64,000 nucleotides of DNA from Hemerocallis citrina (lineage: Eukaryota; Streptophyta; Magnoliopsida; Asparagales; Asphodelaceae): the NCBI GenBank assembly GCA_017893485.1, contig CM030363.1, positions 177,353,744 to 177,417,743 on the forward strand, read 5' to 3'. How positions within the stretch are numbered: the stretch's first letter is position 1; every line of letters starts with the position of its first letter. Below are positions 59,401-64,000 of this stretch, piece after piece. Made by a program: the position numbers and the translations under genes. The notes under the pieces are model-generated. The model ran no database searches, was not told the origin of the DNA, and was given only the letters and a program-made list of their open reading frames with translations.

Positions 59401-62400
59401 TGTAACCCCTATTTTTCGTTTTTCATATTCTTGGTGTATTTTTCTTCTTTCTTGAGTATTTATACTCTTCTTGTATTTTGGACCGTATATTGGAGATGTT
59501 TTCAATATATATTAATTTTTGCTCATTTTTTATCTTCTTGTGATTGATTTTTCTGTCCCTTGATTGTTCTTGGTCGTTATTATTGTTTTCGCTCTTTATT
59601 TGGTTCTTATTCTCTTATTTTCTTCTTGGGTGCTCGTGGTGTTTTGGTTGCTAATCCTACTGCTATTCATATTGGCTTTGATCCCCAATTAACTACCAAG
59701 CCAAAATAGCCTACAAATCCTATTTTTAAATCCTATACAACTCCTAATTAGACCTACTCCTATTAAAACTCCTATTGTACCCAATACTCTTTAACCCACA
59801 ACCCTATATCTCTAACCCTAGCTCACACCCTATATAAACCCTCACCCCTCTCTCCTACCGAAACCCTAACCCTAACCCTGTGCAAATCCCAAAACCCAAC
59901 CCCCCTTCCTTCTCCTGTTGCGCAGTCACCCAACCCCGACCAAACATCCCCTTCGACTGCCCAACCCAATCCCCTTGAACCCATCACCGAGAGAACCTCC
60001 CCACCATCTCTCTCCATCTCCACCCATCTCTCCCACTCTCCCCCGTCGTTGCGCGGCCAGAGCAGCAGCAGCCAATGCCAGTGCAACCAGCGCCAGCGCC
60101 GCTGTCCCCCCTCCCGGCCGTCTCTCTCTCTCTCTTTTGGTTTTGCTCGTGCACGGAGTTGCACGTGGATTGCTTGGTTCGTGGTTTTTGTTAGTGTGAT
60201 TGTTCATTGCCGGGATCCGTTCCCATTATTCTTGGTATTCGTTTCGTCTTGGGTTAAGGCAAGTAACTTGTACTCAATTCCTTTGTATGATACAAGTCAT
60301 AAATTTCGCTTGTAGTATAGTTGGGTTCTAGAGACAACTTGTGTGTGATGTATTTTTTATGAGTATTGTCACTATAGTGATATTGACCATAGTTGCCTCA
60401 CGACACAAATTTGACATGAAACAATTTAGGTTTTGACCGTTCTTGATGTGATTATATTTGTGAGATAATTATGAGAATTTGTGTGTTTGTTTGGATCCAT
60501 GTGAAATACTTATTGTGGACATGCTATATACCCTATTTCATGTTGTTTGGAAACTTAGTAGACTCTATAACATGTTTGGTTGTGTTTGGAATGAGTTTCG
60601 TATGTTGTATGTTGATTTGTTGTTAAGAGGAAAATCTGTATTTTGTCAGTGATCAGTTTTGATTGGTATTTTAAGCCATATTAATATTAGTATCTTAACT
60701 TCGGCATTAAACATGACTTTTAGAGAAATCTGTCTTCTTTCCAAATTTTCTAACAGAGATCAATTTCGTTTTCATATGTGTGAGATATGATTGTTTTACT
60801 ACCGAGGTGTATTATATTTCTAGATTTCATTTCTTGATAATTTCGATGACTAAACTATTTTGATACTAGTGCTAAGAATATTATTTTGATCTGAAATATT
60901 GCACAGTATTTCTATACCTATTTAGGGATTACTCAGAATTTTGATGGATTTTATTGATGATTTTTATATACTGTTTCATGTTTGTTTATAAAAACTGTAC
61001 TTGCTGAATTTTGCTTGCTGTTCTGAAAATGTTTGTATTTTCACCCTAATTCCTTTTTTCTGTATGAAAAATAGTTATAAAATATGAAAGTTAGCTTATT
61101 TTGTCTGTTTTCTTCTCCCTTTGACGAATCTGGATTTCATTTCACGGTTTGCGAGATATTACAGTTTTCGTACAGCAGTGTTTGGAATTCCAGATTTGCC
61201 AAACTATCGTTTCTTGATGTTTTCTTATTTTTGTTGGCTAAACTAATCTTACTGGAAAATTATGAAACTTTCTAAAGTTTTGATACTAGACATATAGGGG
61301 AATACCCCAAATTTTTTCTGGATTTATTTGAGGTATTTTGATGCTGTTTTCCTGACATTGAATTCGATTTACTGATTTCTGGCTGAACGTATTTCTGGTT
61401 TCAAATCAGTTTTGAGTTATGTTTTTCTAAAACACTATATGACTTATATGTATCCGTTGGATTCATTTGGAATTCTATTTTCTAGATTCTCTGACGGATC
61501 TAGGTTTTGATATTTGTGGTAACGGGAATCGCTGTTTTAATACTGTACTGTCGTGCTATCCTAAATTAGGAAGTACCCTATTTTGTTTTGTTATGTGACT
61601 ATCTTACCATCTGTACATGCTTATCTGTTATTCTGAACATGTGGGTCGTTATATCATGCTAGATTACTCTGTTCTATGCACATACACATCTGTCTGATAA
61701 TAATTATAAAATGATCAAGCCGGGGTTTATGGGAAAGATCTAGTAGTGGGAAGCGTAGAAACGTGTACTTAGAAGGGGGCCCGTGTTTCCCATATGATTA
61801 TCTGTTATCTGTTATTCTGTTCCCTATCTACATTACTTTCTATAGGAAGGTGTAGGGAAGAAGAGAACCACTAGGTTCTATCTGTCTGTTTGGATCTGTT
61901 ATCTGATATCTGTCTGTCTGAACCCTGAGTACACGGCCCTATATGATCCCTTACGAAATCTACAAACGTAACTGTTTTGAATGTAGCAACCATGTGATAA
62001 AAGGATGGCACATGAAGTGCTACCTAGTTAGTAATTAATACAAGACTTATAAGAATTTGACATCTGTATCTGTATCTGATATCTGAATATGTTATCTGAT
62101 TTTCTGGTCATCTAATTATCTGAGTATCTGTTATCTGTCTGACACTATCACTTGAAACTATTATTTGACACTATCTGTATATCTTTCTGCATGCTATTTG
62201 ACTTTTGACACTTGACACATGTTAGTATACCATGATAGTTGATTTTGTTATACCATGCTATATCTGTTTCTGCTATTATTTAGATTTGTTAGTTTTTCAT
62301 GTACTTGTATCCTGCATTACAAGCGACCTGTAACTTGCATTGATGGGTACTTGTTTTCTTTTTTCTTTTCCTGCAATTTATTGATTTCAGATCAGGATGG

Positions 62401-62779
62401 TCGTTTGCCCGATGGTATTGGAGAAATAAAATATTAGTGCTGGACTTCTTTTGCTATTATTATTATCTGTTGCTTTTGAACAATGTATTTGAGTATATGG
62501 ATTTTATTTGTATTTGGGCAATGTGACCCAAGATACTAACTTGTTCGGATCTATTTATTTGAGACTATTATAATAATGGATTTTAATTAATTTATGTTGG
62601 CACTTTGTTTTGTTTTGAGATATATATGTCTGTGTAAGGATGATTCTTTTGGCTTCGGACTCTGATTATTCTGAGATTTGTTGTAAAGATTCTGAACAGC
62701 TTATGGATGATGCAAATCATTCGCTGGGTTGAGTCGCGTATCCGTATTCCATATTCTTTTTGGGAAGCGGGGCGTAACA
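59401..62779 (+). mobile_element. Tekay/Del-like solo LTR, family 2, in the protease of the second Tat-like element
   Basis: 3,379 bp from TGTAACCCCT to GGGGCGTAACA with perfect TGGTA duplications (59396-59400, 62780-62784). It is colinear with 49834-53342 over much of its length. Short open frames at 59823-60315 lie in the CT-rich leader and have no domain. Confidence 0.93.
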
Positions 62780-62784
62780 TGGTA

Positions 62785-64000
62785 ACTCGGTGAATATTCA
62801 CTTTTTAAAAGCTTTTGAAGTCCTGAAGATATCTAGGAACCATTGTAAACTAGACAGTGGGTCCTATGGGGTTCCAATCCATGTCGAAGGGATTTTCACC
62901 CTCGACGTGATGGCTGGCAAAGCCCACATTATTCGGACCCAAAGTCATGGACTTCATGGTTGTTAATGTGAAGACTGCCTACAATACCATTTTTGGCCGC
63001 CCCGGTGTGGTGGTCCTCCACGCCGTAGCTTCAGCGTTTCACATGAAGATGAAATTTTCCATGCTAGTTGGGGTAGGAGAAGTCAAAGAAAGTCTAGAAG
63101 TGACTCAGACATGTTACACCACCATAATGGCTATCAGAAGATTCGATCATCTCGCTCGAAGCCTTACAGCTCTCGCAATAAAGGAACCAGGTTGTGTCTG
63201 AACCGTTGATGGACTAGAAGAAATCCCCCTCTCCCATGGAGATCAGTCCAAATATTTTCAAGTTAGCCAAGCCCTCTCCCACCAAGTCAAAGAACAGCTT
63301 GTTAATTACCTCAAGGAGAATTGGGACTTGTTCGCTTGGATTGCGACGAACATGCCTACCATTTCGGAAAACTTGATCATGCATCGCCTAAGTGTGAACC
63401 CAAGTGTCAAGCTGGTCCAACAAAAGCGTGCAAGTTTGCTTTAGATAGGCAACAAGTGGTTAACGAAGAAGTCGATAAACTGCTGGCCACTTGCTTCATC
63501 TAGGAAGTCAGCTATCCCAAATGGTCGACCAATGTCGTCATGGTGAAGAAGGCTAATGGTAAGTGGAGAATTTACATCGACTTCACCGACTTGATTAAAG
63601 CCTACTCGAATGACCATTTCCTCTCCTACCATTTATGTCTTGATTGATGCCACATCTGGACATAAGCGCATAAGCTTCATGAATGCTTTCTCAGTGTACA
63701 ATCAAATCCAAATTATCCCTCCTGATATCCTGAAGATATCCTTCGTCACCGACCAATACCTCTACTGCTATCGTGTCATGTCATCAGGCTAAAAATGTTG
63801 GAACCACTTATCAGCAACTGGTGAACAAAGTCTTCAAATATCAGATTGGCCGAAACATGAAAGTCTATGTGGATGACATGCTTATAAAAATTCTTAAGAA
63901 GGATGACCATATGGCTAACCTCTAAAAGGCCTTCAATGTCCTATGGAAGTAAAACATGAAGCTAAAACCCTTGAAATGCGCCTTCGGGATCTCCTCAATT
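62785..64000 (+). pseudogene. pol: Protease remainder and RT of the second Tat-like element
   Basis: Resumes NSVNIHFLKAF after the target duplication, then GIFTLDVMAGK and FMVVNVKTAYNTIFGRPG. The pre-RT linker and RT follow (LFAWIATNMPTISENL in shifted frames; NVVMVKKANGKWRIYIDFTD near 63530). The catalytic YVDD is intact at 63866-63877. Stops are at about 63199, 63501, 63924 and 63949, and frameshifts near 62935 and 63600. The window ends inside RT. Confidence 0.82.

Larger units (their letters stand above)
57740..64000 (+). mobile_element. Second Tat-like element, 5'-truncated, interrupted by a solo LTR, running off the window
   Basis: Contains gag, protease and RT related to the element at 31073 but clearly diverged. 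No LTR is visible at the left edge, so it is truncated or its LTR is unrecognisable. The right end is outside the window. Confidence 0.8.

Overview
This window is plant nuclear DNA, almost certainly from a flowering plant. It holds the last exons of a SEUSS-type plant transcriptional co-regulator, several plant-specific LTR-retrotransposon lineages (Tat-like with two RNase H domains, Athila-like, chromodomain chromovirus, Tekay/Del-like long LTRs, a TRIM), a SINE tail of Au type and MITE-like foldback elements. Codon-dense operons are absent, most reading frames are broken, and AT microsatellites are frequent. I cannot name the species.

Layout. 1-2230: degenerate 3' end of a chromodomain Ty3/gypsy element with a 553-bp tandem duplication; it appears to lie in an intron of the SEUSS-like gene. 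3181-4617: last two coding exons of that gene, the only host gene I can support. 4618-11470: 3' UTR, a SINE tail, small non-autonomous elements, an array of palindromes and a copia-like LTR fragment. 11472-26080: a run of elements separated only by (TA)n tracts: a 491-bp foldback, a 370-bp foldback, a 13.3-kb element with about 280-bp terminal inverted repeats, and the end of another. The 13.3-kb element contains two inserted solo LTRs, internal copies of its own terminus, and a 63-bp minisatellite in inverted orientation. 27142-30423: another solo LTR with a 59-nt poly(G) run.

31073-55659: one complete but degenerate Tat-like Ty3/gypsy element, defined by matching CCAGC target-site duplications, with LTRs of 577 and 611 bp. 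It has gag, protease, RT, two RNase H domains and integrase on the + strand, and an antisense gene (gypsy-type Transposase_28 family) between pol and the 3' LTR. Three elements have landed inside it: an Athila-like, gag-only element with nearly identical LTRs (37442-44248, TSD GAGGG), which itself carries a solo Tat-type LTR (39273-39868, TSD GTATG); a TRIM (48375-49808, TSD CCAGC); and a Tekay-like solo LTR (49834-53342). Removing them leaves a host element of about 12.8 kb.

55660-57740: mostly unassigned intergenic DNA with a CGGATA-rich MITE-like patch. 57740-64000: a second, 5'-truncated Tat-like gag-pol whose protease is split by another solo LTR (59401-62779, TSD TGGTA); it runs out of the window.

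The retrotransposon proteins do not form a working set here: nearly all carry stops or frameshifts. The best-preserved mobile unit is the Athila-like derivative, which keeps LTRs, primer site and an open gag but has lost most of pol.
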